From Dyella sp. M7H15-1 (GTDB lineage Bacteria > Pseudomonadota > Gammaproteobacteria > Xanthomonadales > Rhodanobacteraceae), in NCBI RefSeq assembly GCF_004114615.1, contig NZ_CP035300.1, positions 2,046,001-2,110,000 of the forward strand: a stretch of DNA of 64,000 nucleotides. The letters run 5' to 3'. The position numbers and the translations under genes were made by a program. Below the pieces are notes generated by a model that was not told the DNA's origin, searched no databases, and was given only the letters and a program-made list of their open reading frames with translations. Positions within the stretch are counted from its first letter, which is position 1. Each line of letters starts with the position of its first letter. Below are positions 43,055 through 51,409 of this stretch, piece after piece.

Positions 43055-43881
43055 CGCTGCGTATCATGGTTGTATGGCCGATCAAGCCAGGCGAAAACGT
43101 TTTGCCCTCATCACCGGATGACACAGCAAGCGCGCCTGGCGTGCTTTACGCACTTGGCCTGATCGTGGTGTATTTCCTGCTGCAGGTAGTCGCAGGCGCA
43201 GCCGTCAGTCTGGTGGTTGGATGGCTGGAGAAATCGCGGCATCCGAACCTCTCGCAGGCTCAAGTACATGAGCATGTGATGACCTTGCTGCAGCGGCCGG
43301 ACAGCAATGCCTTGCTGGTTATCCTTACTTTGCCGGTGATCGTCTTGCTGATGCTGTGGTTCGTGTATCGCACTTGGCCTGCGCTATGGGCGCGCCCTCA
43401 TTCGCCTGGTTTCGGCTTGACGACACCCTCATCGGCAAGCTGGTATCCGGTTGCATTGCTGATCGGACTGGCGATGCCGCCCCTCGGCGCTTTGCTCACG
43501 CAACTGCTGGCACATGGTCACGCGGTAACGCAAAACGTCGAGGAGCTCAGCCGCCATGCTTCCGGCAATCTGCACCTGCCACTGGCGATCATCGCCGTCA
43601 CCGTCGGACCGATCATCGAAGAGGTGATGTTTCGCGGCGTGCTGCTGTCGGCGCTGATGCACCGGCTATCGACGCGCTGGTCGGTGGTCATCTGCGCCGC
43701 GTTGTTCGGCGCCGTGCATCTGGGGGGACTGGATTTCCAGTGGTATGCGGTGCCGAACCTGATCCTGCTGGCCGTAGCGCTGTGCTGGCTGCGCCTGAAA
43801 TCGGCGTCGCTATGGCCAGCGATTCTCACGCATGGCGTTTACAATCTGTTCGCACTGATCGCGTTGTTTGCCGCTACGTAA
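43051..43881 (+). CDS. CPBP-family intramembrane glutamic protease
   Basis: A 276-residue polytopic membrane protein of the Rce1/CAAX-protease-like (ABI) family. The active-site motif is EEVMFRGVLLSAL (EExxxR), followed by ALFGAVHLGG and then a final helix with HGVYNLFAL. About seven hydrophobic segments are seen. The start is uncertain: TTG at 43051 overlaps the MAPEG stop (TTGA), and an ATG at 43066 is an alternative. Bacterial members often process peptides or control envelope signalling, but the substrate here is unknown. Confidence 0.9.
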   Translation: MTLRIMVVWPIKPGENVLPSSPDDTASAPGVLYALGLIVVYFLLQVVAGAAVSLVVGWLEKSRHPNLSQAQVHEHVMTLLQRPDSNALLVILTLPVIVLLMLWFVYRTWPALWARPHSPGFGLTTPSSASWYPVALLIGLAMPPLGALLTQLLAHGHAVTQNVEELSRHASGNLHLPLAIIAVTVGPIIEEVMFRGVLLSALMHRLSTRWSVVICAALFGAVHLGGLDFQWYAVPNLILLAVALCWLRLKSASLWPAILTHGVYNLFALIALFAAT

Positions 43882-43888
43882 ACCCTCA

Positions 43889-43918
43889 TCGTCGTCCCGG
43901 CCCGCGCCGGGACGACGA
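43889..43918. terminator. Perfect 13-bp hairpin (REP-like) between convergent genes
   Basis: TCGTCGTCCCGGC and GCCGGGACGACGA form a 13-bp perfect stem with a 4-base loop, eight bases after the protease stop and 83 bp from the maf stop. It is symmetric and lacks a T-run, as in the GTC-CCGGC type repetitive palindromes common in Xanthomonadales intergenic regions. It may serve as a bidirectional terminator or mRNA stabiliser. Confidence 0.7.
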
Positions 43919-44000
43919 GCGAAAAGTGGACATGTCGCGCTCACGCAAATGTGATCAAGAGACAGGCGCAAGCGAGGGCTAAATGTCTTTTGCAGGGTCG

Positions 44001-44594
44001 CTAAGCCCCGGCATGTACCAGGTCGGTGGAGTGGAAGTTCTTCAGCAAACGGGTTGTCTCGAACAACGGCAAGCCCATCACCCCGGAATAGCTACCCTCC
44101 AGGTATTCGATCAAGGTCGCGCCACGCCCCTGTATGGCATAGGCTCCCGCCCGGCCAAAGGGTTCATCGCTGGCGACATAAGCGGCAATAGCCGCTTCAT
44201 CGAGTTTTGTAAAGCGTACGCGCGATATACACACATCACCCTGTTCGCGCCCAATCGCCACCAGCCACACGGCGGACATCACCTCATGCGTGCGCCCGGA
44301 CAGGCGTTGCAACATCGCTACCGCATCGTCGGCATCGCGTGGCTTACCAAAGACGTCGCCATCCAGCACCACCTCCGTATCCGAGCCGAGCACTACCGCA
44401 TTCACGCGACCAACCGCGGTCAGATGTGCCAGTCCCGCCTGTGCCTTGTCGCGTGCGACACGAGAGACGTAATCCTGTGGTGACTCGCCTGGCTCCCTCT
44501 GTTCTGGCACATCGACATGCAATACCGAAAAAGCGATGCCCACCTGTTCAAGCAACTCACGACGGCGCGGTGATTGCGAGGCCAGATAAAGCAC
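44001..44594 (-). CDS. Maf-like nucleotide pyrophosphatase
   Basis: A 197-residue protein of the Maf/HAM1 group that hydrolyses non-canonical or modified nucleoside triphosphates to monophosphates. It starts [19 protein letters not shown] (after the initiator), continues [13 protein letters not shown] and contains the Maf signature [25 protein letters not shown] (recognised as AGAYAIQG and [14 protein letters not shown]). The GTG at 44594 has GGAG upstream. It is divergent from ald. YhdE and YceF subclasses cannot be separated with certainty here, though AYAIQGRGA fits the YhdE (dTTP/UTP) type. Confidence 0.93.
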   Translation of the reverse strand: MLYLASQSPRRRELLEQVGIAFSVLHVDVPEQREPGESPQDYVSRVARDKAQAGLAHLTAVGRVNAVVLGSDTEVVLDGDVFGKPRDADDAVAMLQRLSGRTHEVMSAVWLVAIGREQGDVCISRVRFTKLDEAAIAAYVASDEPFGRAGAYAIQGRGATLIEYLEGSYSGVMGLPLFETTRLLKNFHSTDLVHAGA

Positions 44595-44683
44595 GGAATA
44601 TCTCCGTCGTCGAGGGTGAAGACAAGCATGGCCGCAAGATGCTGCGAAAAAATGGCATATAACGCATTGTGATGAACGAGAAA

Positions 44684-44693
44684 TTGCGCAATA
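44684..44693. promoter_or_regulatory. ATTGCGCAAT palindrome in the maf/ald spacer
   Basis: A 10-bp perfect dyad 72 bp before the ald start, in the divergent spacer. Alanine dehydrogenase genes are often controlled by Lrp/AsnC-type regulators, which bind AT-rich dyads, but no regulator gene is nearby. Confidence 0.3.
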
Positions 44694-44765
44694 TCTCAAT
44701 CATAATGCGATCCATGCCAAGCCGGGATAACCGGCGCGTTATCACCCTTTCCAGAGAGACCATTC

Positions 44766-45884
44766 ATGCGCATCGGTGTGCCGAAAGAGATCAAAAACCA
44801 CGAGTACCGCGTAGGCCTTGTCCCGTCATCTGTGCAAGAATTGATGCACAACGGCCATCAGGTGATGGTTCAGAAAGATGCGGGGCTCGGTGCGGGCTTG
44901 ACCGATGCCGACTACATAGCTGCTGGCGCCACGATCGTGGATTCTGCTGACCAGATCTTTGCCGACGCCAACATGATCGTGAAGGTGAAGGAGCCGCTGG
45001 CGGCGGAGCGCAAGAAGCTCCGCAACGGCCAGATCCTATTCACTTACTTGCACTTGGCCCCCGACGCGGAACAGACTCACGACCTGGTCGCCTCCGGCGC
45101 CATCTGCATCGCTTACGAAACGGTCACCGCATCCAGTGGGTCACTGCCGCTGCTGACGCCGATGTCAGAAGTGGCCGGGCGCCTGGCACCGCAAGTAGGC
45201 GCACATTCGCTGGAAAAAGCCCAGGGCGGACGCGGTGTGCTGCTCGGCGGCGTACCGGGTGTGCCGGCGGCGGAAGTGGTGATCCTGGGCGGCGGTGTTT
45301 CCGGTACGCATGCGGCCACCATTGCGGTGGGCATGGGCGCCAAGGTGACCGTGGTCGATCGTTCAGCAGAAGCGCTGAAGCGGCTCGCCACGCAATTTGG
45401 CACATCCATTTCCACGGTGTTCTCCACCCGCTCGGCCATCGAGGAGCTAGTGCGCCGCGCCGACCTCTTGATCGGCACCGTGCTAGTGCCGGGCGCCGCC
45501 GCTCCCAAGCTGGTAACGCATGACATGGTGCGCACGATGAAGCTAGGCTCGGTGATCGTGGACGTGGCCATCGACCAGGGCGGCTGTGTGGAAACCTCGC
45601 ACGCCACCACCCACTCCGATCCCACCTATGTGGTCGACGGTGTAGTGCACTACTGCGTGGCCAACATGCCGGGTGCGGTAGCGCGCACCTCGACGTTCGC
45701 GCTCAACAACGTCACCCTGCCGTTTGCACTGTCGCTGGCCAACAACGGCTGGAAGAAAGCCCTTGCGCAAGACATGCATCTACGCAACGGCTTGAACGTG
45801 TGCGAAGGCAAAGTCACCTGCGAACCGGTGGCCCAGGCGCATAACCTGCCCTACGTGAAAGCCGAGACGCTGATCGGGCTGTAA
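44766..45884 (+). CDS. ald: Alanine dehydrogenase
   Basis: NAD-dependent enzyme interconverting L-alanine and pyruvate plus ammonia. It has 372 residues with the N-terminal MRIGVPKEIKNHEYRVGLVP, the catalytic lysine/histidine region (MIVKVKEPL, YLHLAPD), the Rossmann loop VVILGGGVSGTHAATIAVGMGA and the C-terminal substrate lid (HYCVANMPGAVARTSTFALNN). Full length and well conserved. It stands alone. Confidence 0.96.
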   Translation: MRIGVPKEIKNHEYRVGLVPSSVQELMHNGHQVMVQKDAGLGAGLTDADYIAAGATIVDSADQIFADANMIVKVKEPLAAERKKLRNGQILFTYLHLAPDAEQTHDLVASGAICIAYETVTASSGSLPLLTPMSEVAGRLAPQVGAHSLEKAQGGRGVLLGGVPGVPAAEVVILGGGVSGTHAATIAVGMGAKVTVVDRSAEALKRLATQFGTSISTVFSTRSAIEELVRRADLLIGTVLVPGAAAPKLVTHDMVRTMKLGSVIVDVAIDQGGCVETSHATTHSDPTYVVDGVVHYCVANMPGAVARTSTFALNNVTLPFALSLANNGWKKALAQDMHLRNGLNVCEGKVTCEPVAQAHNLPYVKAETLIGL

Positions 45885-46067
45885 TGTCGACCATGCGAAA
45901 TCCGCGTCCTCCCCTGCCATACGCCTGTCTCTTGATCACATTTCCTTTGGCGCGAAATGTTCGTTTTTTCGTTCGCCGTCCCGGCCCAGGCCCACTGCGG
46001 TAGCGGATGCGGAGACTTGCGAGACATCGGATGGGTGAACCCCTCTCCGGGAGAAGGGGCTCACGCC

Positions 46068-46265
46068 CTACTCCCTTGCGCACATCACGCGACCGCCTGT
46101 GCGCAATCCATCCTTGCAGCGATACAGATAGCGCCAATTCAAGACATCCGGCATGTAGGTCTGAGTTTCGCTGAAGCCCAGTTCCAGCAACTGCTTTTAA
46201 CCATCAAACAGCGGCACCCGTATGTCGAGATCGCGAATGCTGGCCTGGTGAATCGTGAAGTTCAT
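46068..46265 (-). pseudogene. Remnant: GNAT-like N terminus plus an unrelated or distant C-terminal piece
   Basis: On the minus strand an ATG at 46265 opens MNFTIHQASIRDLDIRVPLF, typical of the first strand and helix of a GNAT acetyltransferase. It ends at an in-frame TAA after 22 codons. The same frame continues KQLLELGFSETQTYMPDVLN then WRYLYRCKDGLRTG and stops at 46068. This looks like the two ends of one gene, or of two genes, joined by a large deletion. No function is possible as it stands. It lies between ald and rlmH. Confidence 0.6.
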
Positions 46266-46306
46266 GCTCATTCCGATGGCAGGGCATCCCACCGTGTCGA
46301 CTTGCG

Positions 46307-46777
46307 TTACGCGCGATGGTAAGGATGGCCGGCAAGCAAGGTCGTTGCGCGATACAACTGCTCGGCCAGCACCAGCCGTACCAGCATATGCGGCAAGGTC
46401 AGCGGGCCCAATGACCACTTTTGATCGGCGCGTGCCAAAACGTCAGGCGAGTGGCCATCCGGTCCACCGATCAGAAACGCCAGATCACGCCCAGCCATGC
46501 GCCATGTCGCAAGCTGCCTGGCGAGCTCTTCGCTGGACCACGTTTTGCCATGGCCATCGAGAGCAATCACATGGATATCGCGCGGCAATGCGGCAAGGAT
46601 GGCGGCGCCTTCATCGTGCATGGCCCGCGCATCATCACGGCCCTTGCCGCGTGCGCCGGGCTTCAGTTCGATCAATTCGAGGGGCAAATCGTGGGACAGC
46701 CGTTTACGGTATTCGGCAAACCCTTCTGCAACCCATGTAGGCATACGTTCGCCGATGGCGATCAGACGGGCACGCAT
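46307..46777 (-). CDS. rlmH: 23S rRNA pseudouridine-1915 N3-methyltransferase RlmH
   Basis: SPOUT-class methyltransferase that modifies pseudouridine 1915 in helix 69 of 23S rRNA. It has 156 residues, the expected length. It starts MRARLIAIGERMPTWVAEGF and shows IALDGHGKTWSSEELA, FLIGGPDGHSPDVLARA and the C-terminal knot with LTLPHMLVRLVLAEQLYRA and GHPYHR. An upstream ATG at 46792 would add five residues and overlap rsfS; 46777 is preferred. It follows rsfS in the usual order. Confidence 0.96.
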   Translation of the reverse strand: MRARLIAIGERMPTWVAEGFAEYRKRLSHDLPLELIELKPGARGKGRDDARAMHDEGAAILAALPRDIHVIALDGHGKTWSSEELARQLATWRMAGRDLAFLIGGPDGHSPDVLARADQKWSLGPLTLPHMLVRLVLAEQLYRATTLLAGHPYHRA

Positions 46778-46788
46778 GCCAGATTTTA

Positions 46789-47178
46789 TCAACCCGTAGC
46801 CAGGGCAGCTTCGCCCTCGGCGTCGCGGTCACCCACGGTCCACAGGCGTTCGAGCCCATAGAACTCGCGGATGCGCGGCAGCATAACGTGCACGATCACG
46901 TCGCCCAGATCCACCAGCACCCACTCCGCTTCCTGTTCGCCTTCGACACCCAGTGGCATCACGCCCGTCTGTTTGGCGAACTTGACCACTTCGTCGGCGA
47001 TGGATTTGACGTGGCGTGCCGAGGTGCCGGAAGCAATCACGAGCAGGTCGGCGATGGAGGTTTTGCCGCGTACATCGATCTCACGGATGTCCTTGGCTTT
47101 GAGATCTTCGAGGGCGGCGATAACGGACTTGCGCAGGTCAGCCGTGGTGACAGCCTTGGTATGGCGGATGGTGGTCAA
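46789..47178 (-). CDS. rsfS: Ribosomal silencing factor RsfS
   Basis: A 129-residue protein that binds uL14 and blocks subunit joining when nutrients are scarce. It shows [34 protein letters not shown] and [20 protein letters not shown]. The start is a TTG at 47178 with AGAGG upstream. In most gammaproteobacteria it directly follows nadD; here nadD lies 5.6 kb away, separated by an accessory block. Confidence 0.95.
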   Translation of the reverse strand: MTTIRHTKAVTTADLRKSVIAALEDLKAKDIREIDVRGKTSIADLLVIASGTSARHVKSIADEVVKFAKQTGVMPLGVEGEQEAEWVLVDLGDVIVHVMLPRIREFYGLERLWTVGDRDAEGEAALATG

Positions 47179-47301
47179 GAGTTGGGGCCTCTTCGGCGTT
47201 TCGGCAGCACGGGATCGCGCAAGCGCAGTATATCCGCCTTGTCATGACGGAACGTCAAGCGCTTATTACCGTTATGTCTTCGAACGTTTGATCCGGGTAA
47301 C

Positions 47302-47982
47302 CTACGGCCGAGAGTGCGCTGGTGACAGCAGCCGCCCGCCCATGGCGGCATTCAGGCCAACCACGATCACCACCGCCAGCGCGTGCACCAGCAGGTCCGA
47401 CGCCGTGGCATCGAAGTTATGCACGATCTCCAGCAGGCAGGCTGACGCCGAAGCGCTGGCCAAACCCACCAGCACCGCCGTCAGCACTGGTCGCAGCGGA
47501 CAGGCGCGTCGCAGCAGCCAGATCAACAGGCCCGACAGCGGGATCGAAAAGCCAACGATGAAGATTAGGCAATCGTTGGCGCCGTGCAGATCCATCACAG
47601 GCATGCCGGGAATGTGCGCACGCAGACAACCCAGGCCACTGGCGCCGACCCACAACAAGGCACCCGGCACCGGTACCCATGCCCATAACAAGGAGCGCCC
47701 CGGCACCGCGAGTACGAAGGCTGCGATGGTCGCCGTGATGGCAGTGAGCACCGCGCCGCAGGCAGCCCAACCAAGATCCGGCGCAACCACCCAACGATGC
47801 AGCATGGTGCGGGCGCCATGATGCATAAGCAGCACCCCGGCCATGACCACCACCACCGCCAGCCAGCCGAGCGCGCGCCGCCACGGCGGCAGCAAGCGCC
47901 GCACCGGCGTCAGCTCGGCGCCGAGCGCGTCGATCAGAGCTTGATGGCGTGATGCATTAGACATCGGGTTCAGGCTATCCAT
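47302..47982 (-). CDS. nrsF: NrsF-like (DUF1109) membrane anti-sigma factor
   Basis: A 226-residue protein with six hydrophobic segments (roughly 38-56, 68-90, 96-115, 138-158, 168-188 and 195-212). It matches the DUF1109/NrsF family of membrane anti-sigma factors encoded after SigF-type ECF sigma genes. Short N-terminal cytoplasmic part (HQALIDALGAELTPVRRL). It overlaps the sigma gene stop by eight bases. Cysteines are visible (GCLRA, RRACPLR), which in this family could be redox or metal sensors, though this is inferred. Confidence 0.88.
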   Translation of the reverse strand: MDSLNPMSNASRHQALIDALGAELTPVRRLLPPWRRALGWLAVVVVMAGVLLMHHGARTMLHRWVVAPDLGWAACGAVLTAITATIAAFVLAVPGRSLLWAWVPVPGALLWVGASGLGCLRAHIPGMPVMDLHGANDCLIFIVGFSIPLSGLLIWLLRRACPLRPVLTAVLVGLASASASACLLEIVHNFDATASDLLVHALAVVIVVGLNAAMGGRLLSPAHSRP

Positions 47983-48646
47983 TCAAACGGTCACGCAAGG
48001 TTTTCAGTGCGCGGTGCAGATTCACTTTCAAAGCACCAGTCTTGCGGCCGGTGCTTTCGGCGGCCTCGGCCAGCGAGCGCTCCTTTAAACCAAGCTGCTC
48101 GACCGCCTCGCGCTGACCGGGCGGCAAGGTGTCGATCGCCTCGCGCAAGCGCTTGGCCTCCTGCTCGCGTTCCGTACCAACACTGGCATCGTCGCGATCA
48201 GCATGGGTCTCGTAGGCTAGCTCATCATGCACTTCGCGCCGGCCGTGCCGGCCATGGCTGCGCAGCACATCGATGGCGCGCCGGCTGGCAATGGCCGACA
48301 GCCAAGCATCATAAGAACGTGCCGGGTCGAAGGTATGGCGTACGCGATGCACGGTCAGCAGGGTTTCCTGCACCACGTCATCCAGCGCATCCACGGCCAC
48401 GCCCTGCCGCCTTGCCACCGCACGAATCAAAGCCACCGAATCGCTCAACAGACGCGAGTAGGCGCGCTGGTCGCCGGCTTGCGCGTCGGCCATCCACGCT
48501 GCCCGCTGCCGGTCAGCCTGTTCGTTGGCACGGATGGATTCGGTGGACACAGCCTTGACAGTACCCGCGGCCCTGTTTGGAAGCCCGCGTAGTAAGGCCC
48601 ACGGACCTTCAAAGGTCAAGGCATCGACGGTCAGGGACTGCGGCAT
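47975..48646 (-). CDS. sigF: ECF sigma factor, SigF type
   Basis: A 223-residue extracytoplasmic-function sigma factor. Region 2 includes AYSRLLSDSVALIRAVARRQ and LDDVVQETLLTVHRVRHTFD then YDAWLSAIASRRAIDVLR. Region 4 includes LPPGQREAVEQLGLKERSLAEAAESTG and LKVNLHRALKTLR. It sits upstream of and overlapping its NrsF-like anti-sigma. A promoter of the SigF type (GTAACC-N16-CGAATA) lies just upstream, implying autoregulation, and a twin promoter faces dipZ. The ATG at 48646 lies about 25 bases after the expected transcript start. Confidence 0.93.
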   Translation of the reverse strand: MPQSLTVDALTFEGPWALLRGLPNRAAGTVKAVSTESIRANEQADRQRAAWMADAQAGDQRAYSRLLSDSVALIRAVARRQGVAVDALDDVVQETLLTVHRVRHTFDPARSYDAWLSAIASRRAIDVLRSHGRHGRREVHDELAYETHADRDDASVGTEREQEAKRLREAIDTLPPGQREAVEQLGLKERSLAEAAESTGRKTGALKVNLHRALKTLRDRLNG

Positions 48647-48676
48647 GAACGATCCAGCACACTGCTACAAAGCACC

Positions 48677-48704
48677 TATTCGCCACACTAGTGACCGGGG
48701 TTAC
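48677..48704 (-). promoter_or_regulatory. SigF-type promoter for sigF-nrsF
   Basis: On the minus strand: GTAACC (48704-48699), 16-base spacer, CGAATA (48682-48677). This matches the -35 GTAACC and -10 CGAA pattern with 16-bp spacing known for Caulobacter SigF. Expected start near 48670, followed by a short leader to the sigF ATG at 48646. Confidence 0.8.
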
Positions 48705-48730
48705 ACCGCAGGCAGAGCGGGGCACACTTT

Positions 48731-48758
48731 GTAACGGCTTCGCACCAAGCAGCGAATA
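48731..48758 (+). promoter_or_regulatory. SigF-type promoter for dipZ-msrB
   Basis: On the plus strand: GTAACG (48731-48736), 16-base spacer, CGAATA (48753-48758). It is the near twin of the sigF promoter on the opposite strand, differing in one -35 base. Expected start near 48765, 25 bp before the dipZ ATG at 48790. Confidence 0.78.
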
Positions 48759-48789
48759 CTCACTAGAAGCCGAAGCCAGAGCCGATTTC

Positions 48790-50514
48790 ATGATCTTGCT
48801 GATCCTTGCTTTCCTGGGTGGCGTGCTGACCATTCTCAGCCCGTGCATCCTTCCCGTATTGCCGTTCGTATTTGCCCGCGCCGACCGGCCGTTCGCACGC
48901 AACAGCCTGCCGATGCTGCTCGGCATGGCGCTCACGTTCGCGCTGGTTGCCACTTTGGCTGCCGTCGGCGGCGGTTGGGCAGTGCGCGCCAATCAATATG
49001 GACGTTACCTTGCACTGGCCATGCTGGCGGTGCTTGGCTTCACACTGCTCTCCACGCATGTCGCCGAGTGGACCACCCGTCCTTTTGTAAAGCTGGGCAA
49101 TCGACTGAGCGCACGTTCGGAAACGCAACACGATTCCATATGGTCCGCCGCAGGATGGGGTGTAGCCACCGGCTTGCTGTGGGCTCCCTGCGCCGGCCCA
49201 ATTCTGGGATTGCTATTGACCGGCGCGGCTATCCATGGCGCCAGCGTGCAAACCACTTTATTGTTGCTTACCTATGCAGCCGGCGCGGCCGTTTCCCTGG
49301 CACTCGCACTACTGATTGGAGGCCGCGTATTCGCCTTGATGAAGCGCTCGCTCGGTGCGGGGGAATGGATACGTCGCGCATTGGGCGCACTGGTGCTTGC
49401 TGGCGTGGTTGCCGTTGCAATGGGGGTCGACACAGGACTGCTTACACGCATCTCGTTGGCGAGCACCAGCGACATCGAACAGACACTGATCAACGCTGTG
49501 CGCCCCACGCCCGTTGCAGCATCACCCACTCCCAAAGTGGGCGACGCATTGCCGATCGAGGGCGAATTTCCATCACTCGCCGGCGCCACGCAGTGGTTCA
49601 ACAGTTCGCCACTTACCCCTGAATCGTTACGCGGCAAAGTGGTGCTGGTGGATTTCTGGACCTACTCCTGCATCAACTGCATCCGCTCACTACCTTATGT
49701 GAATGCCTGGGCGAAGAAATATCGTGATCACGGACTGGTGGTGATCGGCGTGCACTCACCGGAATTCGCCTTCGAGAAAGATCCTGCCAATGTTGCCAGG
49801 GCGATCAAAGATTTTGGCATTGGCTACCCGGTCGCCGTGGATAGCGACTACGCGATCTGGCAAGCCTTCCACAACGAATACTGGCCGGCACATTACTTTA
49901 TCGACGCGCATGGGCAGATTCGCGCGCACCATTTCGGCGAAGGCGACTACATGGGCAGTGAAGACATGATCCGCCGCCTGCTAACGGACGCAGGCTACAA
50001 AAATCTGCCTGGCGGCCATGTACAACCTGGCGCCACCGGCGCGGAAGCGGCCGGCTCCGGCGATGCCATCCGTTCACCGGAAACCTATGTAGGTTATGCC
50101 CGCAGCGAGCATTTCATCGGTGGACAGATGGCGCACGACGATAGCTGGCAGTACCGCGCACCCAACACATTGCAAATCAACCAATGGGCGCTCAACGGCA
50201 ACTGGACAGTCGGCGCACAAAGCGCCGCGCTGGATAAAACCGGTGGCGGCATCGTGTATCGCTTCCGTGGCCGCGATCTGCATCTTGTGCTTGGCCCAGG
50301 CAAGGATGGCAAGCCCGTGCGCTTCCGCGTCACCCTCGACGGTAAGGCACCGGGCGACGATCACGGCGCGGATACCGATGCCGATGGCAACGGCACCGTC
50401 ACCCACCAACGCTTGTATCAGCTCGTGCGCCAGGCACACGGCACGGGTGAGCGCGTCTTCGAAATCACCTTCCTCGACCCAGATGTACACGCTTACGCCT
50501 TTACCTTCGGCTAA
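48790..50514 (+). CDS. dipZ: DipZ: cytochrome c biogenesis/thiol-disulfide membrane protein with thioredoxin domain
   Basis: A 574-residue protein. The first part (about 1-230) is a CcdA/DsbD-like membrane domain with the two conserved cysteines in SPCILPVLPFV and LLWAPCAGPILG. Next comes an extracytoplasmic TlpA-like thioredoxin domain (about 265-405) with active site YSCINCIRSLP, and a C-terminal beta-sandwich (about 430-574; SEHFIGGQMAHDDSWQY, then VFEITFLDPDVHAYAFTFG region). This three-part layout is that of DipZ. It should carry electrons from the cytoplasm to extracytoplasmic partners. The ATG at 48790 is chosen because the membrane domain begins there (MILLILAFLGGVLTILSPC). Confidence 0.93.
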   Translation: MILLILAFLGGVLTILSPCILPVLPFVFARADRPFARNSLPMLLGMALTFALVATLAAVGGGWAVRANQYGRYLALAMLAVLGFTLLSTHVAEWTTRPFVKLGNRLSARSETQHDSIWSAAGWGVATGLLWAPCAGPILGLLLTGAAIHGASVQTTLLLLTYAAGAAVSLALALLIGGRVFALMKRSLGAGEWIRRALGALVLAGVVAVAMGVDTGLLTRISLASTSDIEQTLINAVRPTPVAASPTPKVGDALPIEGEFPSLAGATQWFNSSPLTPESLRGKVVLVDFWTYSCINCIRSLPYVNAWAKKYRDHGLVVIGVHSPEFAFEKDPANVARAIKDFGIGYPVAVDSDYAIWQAFHNEYWPAHYFIDAHGQIRAHHFGEGDYMGSEDMIRRLLTDAGYKNLPGGHVQPGATGAEAAGSGDAIRSPETYVGYARSEHFIGGQMAHDDSWQYRAPNTLQINQWALNGNWTVGAQSAALDKTGGGIVYRFRGRDLHLVLGPGKDGKPVRFRVTLDGKAPGDDHGADTDADGNGTVTHQRLYQLVRQAHGTGERVFEITFLDPDVHAYAFTFG

Positions 50515-50573
50515 GAGATGCTCTGATCTATTCCACGCACCCGTCACCGCACTGCATGAAACAGGAGATTCCC

Positions 50574-51200
50574 ATGTCTTCCACACTCGACCCCAAGACC
50601 ATGGATCGACGCTTTTTTTTGCTGACGGCATTGGGCGGTGGCGCCGTGCTTGCCGTGGGCGGCATATCAGCCATACGTCTGCTCGGCGGCAAGAGCAACG
50701 GCTCGATGACTGCTGCGATACCCGCCGCCGCGCCGATGCAGGATATGCTGCTGGAATGCTTTTCCGACGACGATGGCCACCGTCTTGCGCCGTGCCACGT
50801 ACGCAAGCTGGTGCTGACGGAAGCGCAATGGCATCAGCGTCTTTCCGATGCGGCATTCAACGTCATGCGCCGAGCCGGCACTGAGATGGCATTCAGTGGC
50901 CCGCATGAAAAACCGCAAAGCAAGGGCATCTATCGGTGTGCCGGTTGCAACACAGCGCTGTTTGATGCGGCAACGCAGTTTGATTCCGGCACAGGTTGGC
51001 CGAGTTTCTGGCAGCCGATGGCGAAGCAGAATGTGATTGAAAGTCACGACACCCGTTTTGGCATGATTCGCACAGCAGTCAGTTGTGCGGGATGTGACAG
51101 CCATCTTGGGCATGTATTTGACGACGGGCCGGCGCCTACCGGGCTGCGGTATTGCATGAATTCGGTGGCGATGAATTTTGTAGCGTTTCGGGTGAGCTAA
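50574..51200 (+). CDS. msrB: Exported peptide-methionine (R)-S-oxide reductase MsrB
   Basis: A 208-residue enzyme that reduces methionine-R-sulfoxide in proteins. The N terminus has a twin-arginine-like signal (MDRRFFLLTALGGGAVLAVGG). The MsrB domain shows YRCAGCNTALFDAATQFDSGTGWPSFW (recognised as CAGC and GTGWPSF), AVSCAGCDSHLGHVFDDGP and the catalytic cysteine in LRYCMNSVAMNF. Both CxxC zinc pairs are present. GGAG six bases before the ATG at 50574 decides the start. It is 59 bp after dipZ, whose thioredoxin domain is the obvious reductant, and both sit behind the SigF-type promoter. Confidence 0.94.
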   Translation: MSSTLDPKTMDRRFFLLTALGGGAVLAVGGISAIRLLGGKSNGSMTAAIPAAAPMQDMLLECFSDDDGHRLAPCHVRKLVLTEAQWHQRLSDAAFNVMRRAGTEMAFSGPHEKPQSKGIYRCAGCNTALFDAATQFDSGTGWPSFWQPMAKQNVIESHDTRFGMIRTAVSCAGCDSHLGHVFDDGPAPTGLRYCMNSVAMNFVAFRVS

Positions 51201-51273
51201 GTCGATCAACATATTTCACCCATCGAGCAATATCAGGTATTTGCCGTAGGAAATATAGATTTCGAGGTGAGAA

Positions 51274-51406
51274 CATGCTTCAGCAGAAGAGCTGCATCTC
51301 AAGCTATAGCTTTCGGATGACTCAGCGACAGGATAAATCGCCGACCCTTGATCGCTTCAGACACATTATTGCAACCACAAGTGCTTGCATAGAAAGAGTT
51401 ATTTAA
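51274..51406 (+). CDS. Small ORF preceding the AT-rich gene (43 residues)
   Basis: ATG-started frame with GAGGTG seven bases upstream, ending three bases before the start codon of the large AT-rich gene. The product (MLQQKSCISSYSFRMTQRQD and so on) is short, serine-rich and has no recognisable feature. It could be a leader peptide coupled to the next gene or chance. Confidence 0.3.
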
Positions 51407-51409
51407 TAA

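Noticed and set aside
51200-51409. Search for a PIP-box (TTCGB-N16-TTCGB) upstream of the effector-like gene
   Set aside because: Single TTCG motifs are present, but no pair with suitable spacing.
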